From Chrysomallon squamiferum (lineage: Eukaryota; Mollusca; Gastropoda; Neomphalida; Peltospiridae), in NCBI GenBank assembly GCA_012295275.1, contig CM022671.1:11039178-11103177 (forward strand): DNA of 64,000 nucleotides, in the 5' to 3' direction. The translations under genes were made by a program, and so were the position numbers. Below, piece by piece: positions 27,301-40,800 of this stretch. Position 1 is the stretch's first letter; each line of letters starts with the position of its first letter. A model generated the notes under the pieces. That model saw only the letters and a program-made list of their open reading frames with translations. It did no database searches and was not told where the DNA came from.

Positions 27301-30300
27301 TCAGTGACCTTTATTATCCAAAACCAAATCTAAATATAATACTTTATTAAATTTAAACAACATTTATTAACATAGAAATGTTAACAGTAAGAAAAAGGTT
27401 ATAAAGATTACTGACCTGTCCATGATAAAATCCCTGCACTGGAACTGAGAGAGATAGTCAGTCTGACAGCGTACAACAAAACCCTGCAGTTCTCTCATGT
27501 ACAGAGAACATGGGGCATCTGTCTGGTCATCAGCTGGGGCAGGCCTGCACATGAACATTTAACATTTTAAAACAGAACAAACAGTCCTCAATAACACTTA
27601 GCCAGACCTTTTATCAGCCTCAAACAAATATTACTCGATCAGCTATACAAATCAGTATTTTCAATAGGTGATATAGCTTTACAAATCAGTATTTTCAATA
27701 GCTATACAAATCAGTATTTTCAATAGGTGATATAGCTTTACAAATCAGTATTTTCAATAGCTATACAAATCAGTATTTTCAATAGGTGATATAGCTTTAC
27801 AAATCAGCATTTTCAGTAGGTAATCATAACCTGACTACTGTATGTGCATACATGTTTATTCATACTCTCACACATGCATCAAATAAACAGACAGCCAATA
27901 GCTTTATAATTAAAAGTAATTATTGAGCATGTTATGTATAAATTAAATGACAAAATAACTGATGTGTTTGTGTGTGTGTCAATATATATGTAGACTGGGA
28001 TGTACTGATATTTGTTTTTACCCAGAGAAATCTTCTTGGTGAATTGTTAAAATGATGGCTTCCAGGGCATCAGAGATAGATGACAACAAAGGATTGATAG
28101 CCGAACCCATCAACAGTACAATACTCTGTAAGAGGAAGAAAAATAAACAAGTATGAATTAAGTTTTATTGAAATACAGTGAAATTTGACATTTAAATAAA
28201 TGATCTGCATGGAGGTAATGCAAAAAAACAGGTTGTAACCCAAAATACATATTTAAAGAAAATACAGAAAGTGTGACCTGAATTAGTAATTCAAAAAATG
28301 AAAATCTAGAATTAACTGAAATATACACAACTTTCTCAAAATTAAATAATTAAAATTGACCTTTCATTAACAATATCTTTCATTATCTTTGTATTTTATA
28401 GTACTGGGAAATCTGAAGAACAAAAGCTATATTCTTTATCTTCTTTATCATTCAACAACAATACTCTACCTCCAGTGATGCCTCTATGCAGTCCTGGGCT
28501 TCTTGAGGAAAATGACCAATATTTGACAAAACCTGAAAACAGTTTATTAATATACAGTAGCCATAAGGTACATTCAATTATCTTAAAATATTAAAGATGC
28601 TTGTTTTTGCAGAGATGAAATAATTCTAAAATTGAACAATTTAACTGTAATTTCAAATATCACATAATTTTTATGGAAATAACTGTATATTTATATGGTT
28701 ATTAAAATTTTTACTTAATTTGTTTGATTAATAATTATGTTTGATGCAAAAATGTTTATTTTTTTCTGATAAACAGCTGTGATTCCAGTCAATGTTTAAC
28801 AATAAACTACAATGTTCACTTTCCAGTAGAGTCTCTACACAAGCACTCTGTCATCCTGGTTTTAATGTACTTGCAGTGATAATATAGATTTACCTTTGAG
28901 ACAGACACGTGTAGGTGATACAGTGTGTTAACTACCGCAGCGTTCCTAGACTGGCCTGGTGTCGGGGGTCCTATCACCTGGCTGGCTTCCCCATCCGTAG
29001 ACAGCTTATTTTAAAAAAAATAATATCATTGATACATAATTTCTAAGTAAACCAACATAAAATATCATTATTATATATATTTTTTAAAGTATTTTAACTT
29101 ATCTCTAACAATTTATATTTTATATGTTAGTGTTACTGATTTCATAAACCAAATATTTAATTTTTAATCTATATATCTATAAAAGCTATTTTATTTTATT
29201 TGTGTTTGTTAAAATTACTTAATAATCTGTGATTTGAAAAATAAGTAAATTTGTATTTCATCGCAGCAAAGAGAAAAGAGAAGAGAGAATGTCAACAAGT
29301 AAAGGACAGTAAAGACACAAACCAGCTGTTCACTTTTCACACAGAATAGTTTGATTGTTTTGGCTACATTCTTTGCCACTGTGATGCTCAATTTACTGTC
29401 AACATTTGCCACATTCAGCTCACTGAAAACAATAATAAAAACATATCTCTTAAATTTGCTAATAATAAAATTTTAATTATATTTGACAGACATTAATGAA
29501 ATGGGAAATCTAAACTTGTCTGGTACCAACTGGAACATACTACCCACCAACCACAATAAAATAATCCAATGAAAATAGCTACCAGTTCATTCTGGGTTTT
29601 TTGGGTGGTTACTTTTTTCTTCTTTTTTTTTTATATCAAATATCAGATATTGTGAATCAGACAGTTATTTATTGCCTGTCTTGTATAAATAAAAGATGTA
29701 GGATACTTTTTTTCATCTTTGTGAAGGTAAAAATACTTTCAAAATGGCATTATTACCAACAATAATATTAATATTTTCCTCTGAAAGCAAAATAAATTAA
29801 AAATGAATGTCTCTCACCTTGAAATTGTCTTCACTATGTTTTCTACTTCTTCTGCTGTTGGTGGGTTTGATGTTCCGCTTGCAAACACGAGGTTGATGGG
29901 ATCGAAGAGGCGCGACAGTGACCGAGACAGGTAGGCATTCTCAAAACTACACAGAGTCTCGCGCAGAGCTGCCTCCGAACTGAAATTTCAAACTCAATGC
30001 TCTGAATGTGAGTACATATAAATCAGTTTTAAATCTACTACCTTTGGAATGAATGATGACATGATTATGGAGTGAAGGATCTGGTATGAGCAATTATTAA
30101 TTTCATACATATATCGATAATATAGTCATTTTCTAAAGCATGCACATCTATATCTATTTCTATATTTATATCTTTATCTATATTTAGATCTGCATCTACA
30201 TCTATTTCTATATCTATGTCTACATCTATCTGTCTATCCATCTATCCATCTACATATAATTACATATATTTGTATGAAGGTAAATGAAACAGAAAAAGTA

Positions 30301-33300
30301 TGAAAATAATGCTGTCATTATATTATTGGAAGAAGGATTCCTGTCAACTTAATGCTATAAATAAATTCCCTAAATTATTTAAACACATACTACTCACTCA
30401 TATTGTTTATTTGTTGCTATGGACTGTTCAAAAATGTTTTCTTTCTTCACCTCGTCGCCTGCTGTGATGTCGGAACTGACTGCAACAACAGCCATGTTGA
30501 CACTGAACTGATGTAAACGTTTCCACAGATCATTGTACAAACGTAACAACTTGGGGTATTCTCCTTCAAATGCTTGTTTCAGGAATGTGGAGGCTGATAA
30601 TGGAAAAATACACTAAAGTTATTTATCAGATGTGATTAAAGAAGGGGTAAAAAAAATGCTAAAGAATTAAAAGGTAGAAAAAATAAATAAATAAAAGAAG
30701 AAGAAGAAAACTGTAGAGAAAAAAGAAAACAAAAATATATTGTAGTAATCTTTTTCTTAATACATATACAAAATACCACTGAAAGTCTGTTTTAACTAAT
30801 ATATTATTACAGTATCTGTATGATTTGGAACAAAACCTGATAAACAGATCTAAAGACTCATTTACAACATGTTCGTATATTTTATATTAAAAGATTTAAA
30901 TCAGTAGTTTCTTCTTATGTTAATGATTAAAGTCCATCTTACAGTGTTGAGTGTATTTTCTAACAACTAAGATAGGAAATTCAACTTTAAGTGAAACAGA
31001 ATTAAATGAGCTATACTGCATTTGCTGTCTAACAACTCACTCTCAGCAGCTTCTCTGAACTCATTAGTCAACATGTCTGTCACACTGATCCAAAAGTCCT
31101 GCATGATATTCACATCTTCATTGCGATGCTGAAATAAACAACAACAAAATTTAGTCAAAACTCAAATAAAATGTAATTCAAACAAGCAAACAAAAAACAA
31201 AACTTTTTCAAACAGTTTTTCTCTGCACAGACTTTCTTTTTATTTGCTCTTTTTTGATGTTGAACTGTTTTTTGAAGCTCAAATTAACATATACAGCACA
31301 ATATGTTTTTGTCCAAAAACATTATTATTGGCTAAATTGTCAGATTATTTTAAATTATTTTTATGTACATTACTTTTGTTACTGAAATATATTAACATCT
31401 TTTGCTATACATTTTTGTCATCAACAAAGGGAAAACAAATTGTAAAATTATAAATTTAATGTAATAAAGTTAAACATAATCAGATACGCATTTTCATCTG
31501 GACTGAAATTAGCATGTATCAATTTAATAAGTCAGTATTTCTGTATCAAGATCAATGGTAAAATATCTACACAAAAAAGCAACAACTAACTAAAATATAC
31601 TATTTGTCAGTTATACTTTGGTTTGTATTTATTTAATTACCTTGGCTATTTCTTCAATGAAGCAAATGTGTGTAGCTGGATCTCTTTTCTTCATCAGTAC
31701 GTGTTGTAAATGTTGTATCTGCAGAATCAGTTTCACATTTTAAATCTGCATTTACTTCACAACACAAATATAATCATAGTCAAAACTTTAAAGCCATTTA
31801 ATTACATCTCTTGGGAAAATGCATATTTTGTGTTTATTAGTAATATATAACATCTTTTGATTTGATTTAAAAGTAAATTACCTCAGTATTAAATTTATTA
31901 AAACAAGCCTGGTAGACATTTGAAACAATCACAGCATTCTTATCAGTCCACCACCCTTTCCAATAAACTTTGAAAACAAATGCAAAATAATGTTTTCTAT
32001 CATAACAAATCAAATTGTTGTTTAATTAACATTACATAAAAGGAATAACTTATTCTGAGGCTGTAATTAAAAAAGAAACAAAAAAGTAAAAACATAAATA
32101 AAAATTCTGTGTTTAACAAGAACTGCTCACCTGAGTACAAGATGCATGTATGCTGTCCATCATTTTCTCCATGTTAGTCCACAACATGGCTCGGAACGCA
32201 GCTGTGTTACCTGGAGCTGGCATAGCTGCTTTACCTGGTCCACCTGTAATTAGACAAATATAAAAATGAAACTAAAGTTACTAATAATAGTAATATTAAA
32301 TAATTTTAAATCTCTTTCTTCTTCTTTTATTCCCCTGCCCGCTTATTCTTTTTTTTATCAGTAATTAGTTTGGAATAGCAAATAATAATAATAATAATCG
32401 TGACACATTATCACATGCTATATAACAAAGAAATGTCATTAACATCCACCTCAATAAAAGATAATTCCTAAGTGGTAATGAAAAAAACAAAAAGTAAAGA
32501 AATTAATTATAATAATTACAATATTAGAAAGAACTCATTAGCATTATTTAAAAAAGCTATTTTGCACTAAAAACAGTTTTATTCAGCTATGAAAACAAAA
32601 CTGAATAAAAAAATGTTTTTAAAAAATGGGTTAATGAGAAACAGGATTTTGTGTGAGAACAGAAGTGAAGACCTGCCTCTGGTGTTGGAATGGTGCTGAG
32701 TGAGAGCCTGCACACTGAGGCAGCCGCGGATGTTTTCATGTAGATTTTCTTTACAGTCGCTGACGACTCGCTCAACAACTTGATTCAGGTTACCCAGGTT
32801 GTGAAATACCTGCAGACTTGTTGCCACCTGAGTCTGATTCTGTGTAAGATGAAAATCACTATTTAAAACTTAGTTGTTTTTCTCTATTACAAAACCCACT
32901 ACTATTGTCTATATTAATGGAAAGCAAAAAAATGGGAAATGACTACAACTGGAAATTTAATTATATATTACTAACAAATGAAATAGTCCACATTTTAAAA
33001 CTTAAGTACAAATGCTATAATTAAGATATGTTTCATTTAACTTGATGTCAACTCATAATTCTTCTCATGTGATTTAAAAACAGGTAAACATTTTCACCTA
33101 GCTAACAATGACAACAATGATAAATAATTTATCTTTAAATAAAATTCTGTTCAAATGACCTGAGTCTCCATGCCTTGTTCTAACATTTTCTGTGCCTGTG
33201 TCTCCACCTCTTTGCGAGCCTGTTTGATAAACCTCCGATCAGATTCAATCACCTCAATTCCACTGAGATCCACCCCCTCACACACGTAATCTAAACACAA

Positions 33301-33938
33301 AACAACTCTACTTTTTTAAAACAAAAACAAATAATACAGTCAACGAAAGAAAACAAATACATTATTTAATTTTAAATAATATCAAACAACTTAAAATACT
33401 GCACATCTGGTAATAATTTATGTTAATTCAATACTGTTCTGTAATATAATTTTCCTCTTTAATTTTAAATTACATGTTTTATTTACTGATAGTAAGACAT
33501 GTTGGAACTTTCTCAGCTAAGAAATATACTTTCTGTAGGATCTGTAACCATAACAACTGCACTGAAAATCTGTTAATGATATTCTGCAAGTATTTCTTTA
33601 ATTTGTAATTATTTTAGAACTATTTGTAAAATAATTAGAAATTTTTAAACAGTTTTCTCACAGTTAATCTGCAAAGCAAAGGACAGTTATTCAGAGATGA
33701 AACTTACCAAGTTCATTCAGACTCTGTGCTGCCTTGGTGATTTCTCTAGCCCCACCCTGGAGCTGACTGTGCAGTCTCTTTGTAAGATACATAACTCTAA
33801 TAGTTCTACGCAGCAAATCACAAGTTGTCTGAAAACATCAAACATTTAGTATTAAGTAACAGAATTGAGATATATTTTCTTTAAATAATCACATAAAACC
33901 AAAAAAAAAATTAAATAATTAATGAAAATTCAATATTC

Positions 33939-33970
<32 letters not shown>

Positions 33971-36578
33971 ACATTAATATGAAACCGATATTATAAATAA
34001 TACTGTAAATAATACTGATTAATCTTAAAAAAGTAAATAACGTATTTTTTTTTAAAGTGCATTGGTATCTTTTGTGTCTGCTCATTGGTTTCTCAATTAA
34101 AAAGAAATATAAAATTACCTGTAAATGTCTAAGCTGAACTGTCCTTGACTGAATTTTATTGTAGACATCTGTAACCTTTGTCCTTATTCTAATAATTTAA
34201 ATATGTTCAGAAAAATTATTTCAGAAATATAACATGAGTGAAAGTAAGCTGTAAATTCTTTCTCATTACAAAAACATAATTTTTAGTAAACATACTTAGT
34301 GTTAATCTCAGGTATGCTAATAAATAGGTAGAAAGTTTATCTGGTTTACCAAATGATTTATTAATCCTGAAATATAAATAACGGAGTATTCTTAATGTTG
34401 CGACCAACTTAGGTATGTTACACAGCATACTAATAATTGTTTTTATTAACTCTGAATAAAACAAAACTGTAAAACATAAATACGTAATACATAGCATGCA
34501 AATGATATACTGAAGGGTTTCGCTAATGCTTATAAATAAAGTTTTATGCATGAGTATCTAATTAAAATTTAGAAGACATGATGCTCTGGTACAGGCCAGT
34601 TTGTAGGAGGACCCACCTGTCCATTGCAGCTAAAAGTGATTGTATTCGAGTCTGCATCATCTGTAGAACACCTAGAAATTATTATGAATATATTTCTAAA
34701 TATCATATTTCCTAACTGTAATTCTTTCGATATCAGTACATATGATATTTTTAACATAATAAAATGAAGATTATGTAACTATCTGGTGTTTAAGAAAAAC
34801 CTAGCAAAATAAATCAAGAAAATAACTGATAAGAGCTTTTATAAACAATTTTAAAACAATCTATAAGCAATCAAGGTGGAATATTTTTGTTTATAATAAA
34901 TTAATGCTGACATAAGGAAATCTGAAAATGGCTTAATATTATAAAGATATGATCAAAATATAATTTTAAACCTCCACTGGTAACTAAAATTTAAGTCATT
35001 TTTTAAATTCAAAATCTACAATAACCAAAATTTTCAGTCACCAGCTTCATAACTTTAGTTCCTAAATGTTTGTCTTTTAAATATGTTTGGCTTCTATTAA
35101 AATAATTAATATGAAAGATTATTTATTAAAAACAAGTTATAATACTCAGGACTGATTTTACCTTCTAGTGTTTCCACACTGGTTGCTTGAGATAACAGAT
35201 CTTCATGATGTTCTACTATCTGTAAAGAATAAAACAAATCTAAACATAATACTTTTAACAACAAATGTAATACTTTCAATAATTATTCTGTAAAACATCA
35301 TTTTTAAATTTTATCATAACAATTAACATTTAAATATAAATGAAAGTTTCAAGTACTACTATATTATATAAACTAATTTTGTTTGTGTAATTTATTTAAA
35401 AAAATTATAAAATCAGTTACCAGAAATCTTAATAGGAACTACTGCTACATATCATGGTGAAAAATGAATTAGTTATAATACAAATACAGCGATTCTTTTT
35501 TTTCTTTCTTTTTTCAATTAATATTTCTTTTACATCATTTTAAGTACACTTCTAAGAAATACACAATGCCTTAGTTACTTTTAGTTCATAACAGTTATAT
35601 TTAAATTATTGTTTCTTGCAGTTCAAAGAAAAGAAGAAAAAACCTACTAAATGTAGTATAATGTACATTTCAGCACAATAAAATATATGTATATGTAGAT
35701 TAAAAAACTGTGTCTCAGATATTTATTTTAGTAAAAATGTTTTACATAAGTAGTTAAATTTAACTTTTGGGGGGGGGTATTCTAAATTGTGTTATTTCTT
35801 TAAAAACTGACCTGGGAGTGTATTTCTTTATCAAGCAGGGAAATCCCTTCTGCGAGTTTTCCTAGCTGTTCAGATATTGCAAGTCCTTGTATTGCTTTGT
35901 TGGCATAAGCCTTAACATCAAAAGATGATTCAAGAAACTGTCGAAATATATCTGAAAATTGTAAAAGAAATATACTTTATTACTACATTAAAATTCTGTT
36001 TCTGAACTTACTGATCACAGTATTTAATTAATAGTATTAATAGTATAAAATATCATTAACAAGTATTTTGAATTATAAATAATTTAATTACAATAGAAAT
36101 AAATAAATATAATAATAAAATATATATTTTACATGTGTGTGTGTGTTAGGGAAAATATGCTTTTGTGTGGAAATATATAGTAATGTGTGCAATAAATTTA
36201 TTTCCTATGATTATTATTATTTTTTGAAACAAGGTACTTGCTAATGATGCAAAATAAGTAAAATATCACATCAAGCATAAATCAATAATGTATTCATGGG
36301 TTTTTGATGTGCAAAATATTCAAAACTATTAGCAATGTTAAAACCATTTCAGCTTAGAGCTGAAATTATTATTATTATTAATTTATATCAGTTAAATATT
36401 TAATTTATTCTCCTCTATTAATTAATTGAGAATAGGATAATGAATTATATTTTATACATTTTATATCAAGTGTCAGATAAATAATGAAGTAATGGGAAAT
36501 AACTCTGCAATTAAAATGTTCAATTCTTTTATTAGTTTTAATTAATGTAATTCATGAATTTATAATTTTCATTTTTTT

Positions 36579-36658
<80 letters not shown>

Positions 36659-37078
36659 GTTTTTAATTAATATATTTCTTTCTTTCGTAATCTGTGCCAA
36701 CAAATGCCAAGCCTAAGTAATTTTTATAAACCATCTATGATCTAACTAGTAACTAGCGCGGAATACGAGTGGGACTCATTCCAGTTTTTCTATATATCGT
36801 GAGTAAATCGTATACAATATAACAGTACAGTTATGCACTAACTCTGACTGAGGCAGTGAGTGTATACATGATTACAGATTTATTTGAAGTTTAATTCGAC
36901 TTGCATAAAATATTTATTGTTAGGTGTAGTTACTGAATCAATGCAAATAATTGTTACTTCAACATGAATTAATTAAAACTGGTGGTAGATATCATTTAAA
37001 AATGTTCTTATCAAATAATTTTAAGTTAATGACAAACAAACCATCGTTTTCCAAAACAGCCAACACACCATCGTCCAT
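24310..37078 (-). CDS. COG5: Conserved oligomeric Golgi complex subunit 5, complete, 22 exons
   Basis: A lobe B subunit of the COG tethering complex, which captures recycling vesicles at the Golgi and keeps glycosylation enzymes in place. Exons, 5' to 3': 37042-37078, 35812-35951, 35162-35219, 34617-34671, 34119-34188, 33708-33828, 33160-33290, 32677-32839, 32131-32243, 31641-31718, 31041-31128, 30398-30593, 29818-29979, 29323-29422, 28894-29004, 28470-28532, 28022-28125, 27416-27544, 25592-25777, 25201-25327, 24696-24775, 24310-24424. All phases agree, giving 808 residues (human about 840). Matches to known COG5 include [76 protein letters not shown] and [15 protein letters not shown] at the C-terminus. 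The N-terminus is shorter than in human, starting [12 protein letters not shown] before the conserved FDVKAY helix. Exon 8 ends at a GC donor. A second candidate exon lies at 31882-31967. The gene is divergent from DUS4L. Confidence 0.95.
24810..25040. repeat. Degenerate repeat, unit about 60-65 bp, in a COG5 intron
   Basis: Four diverged copies of a segment containing CTATAATACACTGTAA followed by TTTATTATT, in the intron between COG5 exons 20 and 21. The copies differ too much for a precise unit to be defined by eye. Confidence 0.55.
25837..27103 (+). mobile_element. Decayed mariner-like transposon in a COG5 intron
   Basis: Inverted ends GGTCCACAAAAACTGGTGCA (left, from 25841) and GGTCTACAAAAGTGGTGCAG (right, read on minus) bound about 1.26 kb. 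On + the transposase remnant starts at 25953, with a helix-turn-helix region through [16 protein letters not shown], then the first catalytic Asp in [11 protein letters not shown] (about 26395), the second in KQDGALPHV (about 26670) and the third in [19 protein letters not shown] (about 26770-26830). The DDD triad followed by FLWG is typical of mariner/IS630-type elements of invertebrates. Several stops and frameshifts break the gene, so it is dead. It is antisense to COG5, and its left end is only about 60 bp from the splice acceptor of the exon at 25592-25777. No clear target duplication was found. Confidence 0.92.
27645..27815. repeat. 59-bp tandem repeat, about 2.8 copies
   Basis: The unit combines CTATACAAATCAGTATTTTC, AATAGGTGATATAGCTTTAC and AAATCAGTATTTTCAATAG, so each unit itself holds two copies of a shorter CAAATCAGTATTTTCAATA motif. 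It lies in the COG5 intron between 27544 and 28022. Confidence 0.88.
31882..31967 (-). other. Candidate alternative (mutually exclusive) COG5 exon
   Basis: This lies in the intron between the COG5 exons at 32131-32243 and 31641-31718. An acceptor TTGTTTTCAAAG precedes it on minus and a donor GAG/GTAATT follows it. One frame is open and reads [20 protein letters not shown] then CFNKFNTE. It has exactly the phases of the neighbouring exon (enters in phase 1, leaves in phase 0), so the two could replace one another, but using both would shift the frame. Its WTD...S...AC pattern loosely resembles WTN...S...SC of the normal exon. It is not part of the conserved COG5 sequence and may be chance. Confidence 0.35.
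36582..36657. repeat. Poly-T then (TTA)n microsatellite
   Basis: A T run at 36572-36590 followed by pure ATT repeats, in the first intron of COG5. The sense strand reads (TAA)n. Confidence 0.95.
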
Positions 37079-37842
37079 GATGAAAACGATTTATGTCGGA
37101 AATATCCGAACATTTGCTTTCGATTTAAATCGGAAGTTAGGGTAAATATAGATATTTTGCCTACTTTTCAGAATATATATTTAAATATTTTATAATAAAT
37201 GAAACATATTATTTCCTTCTTTTAAAAAAAAAAAATATATAAATATATTTTATCAGTATCATTTCATTATTTATGTTTTAGGTAAAGAGAAACCAAAGTC
37301 AAAGTGGAAAGGTTGAAAAGCATCGTGCTTAGCATGGCATGCGTTTTGGGGAGGTACATTAATGATTAAAATAATTAATATCAAACAAACTCTGAACTAG
37401 GTTTTCTAAGTTACCGCATGCTCGTTTGTTTAATACCTTTGACATGTTTATTACAAATGTATTTTATTTAGATAATAATTTATAAACAAGTAAAGCATGT
37501 AGTTGACAGAAAAACAACGTGAAGATCCACAAGACAAATTACACAATCTTTAATTTTAGACATAAACGACGGGTTTTATCACACACACACACACACACAC
37601 ACACTAATAAAGAACGTGCGTTTCACGCTGTCTGTATTTGAAGCACCAACTTTGAGTCGGTTGTTATATATTTTTATTTAATAAGATAATTTAAAATGTA
37701 TAAGAATATATATATTATTTTTTGAAGGTGTCTATAAATCATTAAATGGTTCAACCAACATTTTTTTTTCTGATATACAGTATTCAGCATTTACCATGAA
37801 ACTTAAGATGACTGATCCAGTGGATTTGAAACCTATTGTAAA
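37079..37842. promoter_or_regulatory. Shared divergent promoter region of COG5 and DUS4L
   Basis: Only 764 bp separate the two start codons, which face away from each other, so both transcripts must start here. No TATA box is obvious at a useful position. A (CA)n run lies at 37580-37604. A 3' splice site, TCTGATATACAG, ends at 37780, so DUS4L probably has a noncoding first exon further left; GGGGAG/GTACAT near 37353 is one possible donor. Transcription starts cannot be located from sequence alone. Confidence 0.65.
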
Positions 37843-37846
37843 ATGA
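37796..37846 (+). promoter_or_regulatory. Upstream ORF overlapping the DUS4L start codon
   Basis: An ATG in good context (ACCATGA) at 37796 opens a 16-codon frame that ends in TGA at 37844-37846. This stop overlaps the DUS4L ATG at 37843 as ATGA. Ribosomes translating this frame would end on the main start, which could reduce translation or allow re-initiation. It lies after the acceptor at 37780, so it should be in the mRNA leader. Confidence 0.6.
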
Positions 37847-40800
37847 GGATTTTGTGTCCAGAAGAAATGGATACAAACAGTTCCTCTAAGCGGACATGGA
37901 AGTCACCACTGGAACTGTTGACAGGACATATGACAGTGAAAATGTGTGCTCCAATGGTTCGATATTCAAAGTAAATACTTGTTATAATTAATATTTTAAT
38001 TTTAATATCATTCTTTTTACTCTTATTAATTTAATATTATATTTTTAAAAAGTTTTTATTATGATATATATATATATATATATATAATTTCTGTTTGTTT
38101 AAAAATAAACTATTGAGCTGCTATATTTTTTAAAAATAAACATAATAAATATATTTTGATTGCTAGCATTATTTGAATGTTTCAACTTTCAAGCTTGAAA
38201 TTATTTTTGGTAAAGTGTTTTTTAAAATTATTATTTATTTTCTTTTTAGATTACCATTCCGACAGCTAGTACGGAAGTATGACTGTGATCTTGCATTCAC
38301 CCCAATGATAATATCTGATTCATTTTTACGATCAGTGAGAGCCAGAGACAGTGAATTTACTACTTGTGAAGGTATTTACATTTATTAATTTATTTATTTA
38401 TTTTGCTTATTACAGTTAATTAATTAATTAATTTATTTATTTATTTATTTATTTTCCTAAAGCACTATTTGTTTGAAAGTAGTTGTTGTTAACAAAGCTG
38501 CTAATAACATCATCACTGATTGGATGATGCTGTATTCTTTGTCATGTTTAACTCATTAAATTTTCACTGTATTAATTATTATTAACTTTCTTATTTCAAG
38601 CCTTTAATAATTGTGACCACTAATGCTTTCCAGATATTTTGTTTTAATTAAATTCTTGCTTGATTCCTGCTCCTAATCTTGTGACTGGTAAAATACTGCG
38701 AATCTTATTGATGGGTTTACATCCATGGCCTTGATTATGTTTGTTTTCATAGAGTTTGTAATCACAACTATAGATTCATACTGAACATCTGTCAGTGTTG
38801 ACATGTCAAAACCAGACTGGCATACTTGTACCAAACAATATTTACATTACAAAAACTATTAAAAATGTATGACTGCTAAAAAAAAAAAAAATTCTAAATA
38901 ATTTTCAGTCCAGAAAATCATGTACCTCATTTGAATAATAATTCTCTTATTTGTAAATGGAAAAATTCTGTGAGAGATATTTTATATACATTTTATTTAT
39001 TTATTTATTTTCTTTTTGTTTTTCTTTTCAGGAGACAGACCACTCATTGTACAGTTTGCTGCTAATAATCCGAGTGACCTGGCTAATGCTGCAGAAATCA
39101 TTTATCCGTAACTTGTGTTTTAAAACTGTTTATTTTCAGTGCATCAGTACAATTTTTAACAATAAAAATAGTTTGTACTTTGTATTACACTGTTTATCTC
39201 TATAAGTCTTCTAGCAAAATTTCTTAAAATAATTACTGACCTTTCAAGAAAACTGTATATGTTAGATATAATAAATTAATAGAAATAGAAAAGTAATCTG
39301 TCATCAGTCATTATTTGAAAATAAGTTGAATTACATACATTTATTTTAGACAGTAGATTAGTGAAATTACTTTGTGTTCAGCAATTATGTAAGTGATAAG
39401 ATAATTTGATTGTGAGTTATTGTTTTTATCGTGTTTTTTATTTTCAGTTTTGCTGATGGAATTGACCTGAACTGTGGCTGTCCTCAGAGGTACCGTTTGT
39501 TGGAAATAGTTTTTCATATATTTGTGGTGAGCTTTGGACTCGGTTTTAAATTGCCTTTAAAGCCACGCATGAAAAGATTACTCTCTTTTACAAGTATATT
39601 TTTCATGATTTCTGAGTGAAATTATATTGGTGGTTTGTAACTATAACTAGTCTGACCCAAGAGATATTTGATCTCTAGTAATTATGAATTTGTCAATTTA
39701 CAATAAATAAAGGCCTTTGTATAAAGTTGACAAGGATGACTGCATCTGATGTACATGTATTGTAAACATTTAATGAAGTTTCATGTACACATCTGACACC
39801 TTGCACATACTTGGTCAGGAATGGAGTGTTATGTTTGATGTTTGTATTCAGATGGGCTACCACTGAAGGGTATGGTGCCTGTATGATGAACAAACCTCAG
39901 TTACTCTGTGACATTATGCTTGAAACGAGGTCTCGGATTCCAAATCCAGATTTCACTGTGTCGGTGAAAATGAGAATACATGATGATATAAGGTTAGTTT
40001 ATAAACTTGTGATATACATACATACATAGACAGACAGACAGACAGATCCTTTTTTCTACAAATATATAAAATGGTATTCACTGCAAAAAGTTAGAAAAAA
40101 ATAATCAGTAAACCAAACAAAAGAACATCAGATTTAAATTTTGATATGTTAACTATGATTACACATTTATTTTAATATCCCTTATCACAGAAGCAATAAC
40201 CATAGAAAATAATTTGTGTTTATATATATATAGTCATTTTTGTACTACTTTCATTTTAAATCTAATTTTTTTTTTTCTTCTCCAGGAAGACAGTTGATTT
40301 GTGTCAGAAGTTGGAAAAAACTGGGGTCTCATGGATTACTGTACACGGCCGCACTAAGGAGCAACGAAACCAGCCAGCTAACATGGAGGTCATTCGACTG
40401 ATAAAAGAAAATATCAACATTCCTGTTGTAGCTAATGGTGATATCAAAAGCTTGGATGATGTGACAAGGGTTGCCAAGGAAACAGGAGTAAATGGTATTC
40501 TGAAAACTTTTTAAAGATTTGCAATCATACCATTTGGAAATAAATGTGTTTTCGTTTTTTTTTAAAATTTTTATAATATGCTAATTCACTCTAATATAAA
40601 ATATATCAGTAAATTTGCAAACAAATAAAATATTGTTAGAGATAAAAAATAATAATAAATGAGCAAATGCCTCTATTACTCATGGATATATTAATCTTAT
40701 ATTTTCTGTTTTGTTTTACCTATTTATTTGTTTGCTTCTTTATTATTCATATTAACTTTATCAAATACATTTTATATTTTAAGGAACTGTTATTATTTTT

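Noticed and set aside
32671-32677. GT donor GCAG/GTCTTC for COG5 exon 8
   Set aside because: It would put the next exon out of frame and destroy the conserved GGPGKAAMP segment. The GC donor restores it.
24310-37078. A gene nested in a COG5 intron, as GPR22 is in human
   Set aside because: Apart from the transposon remnant on +, no intron holds an open frame with receptor-like transmembrane segments.
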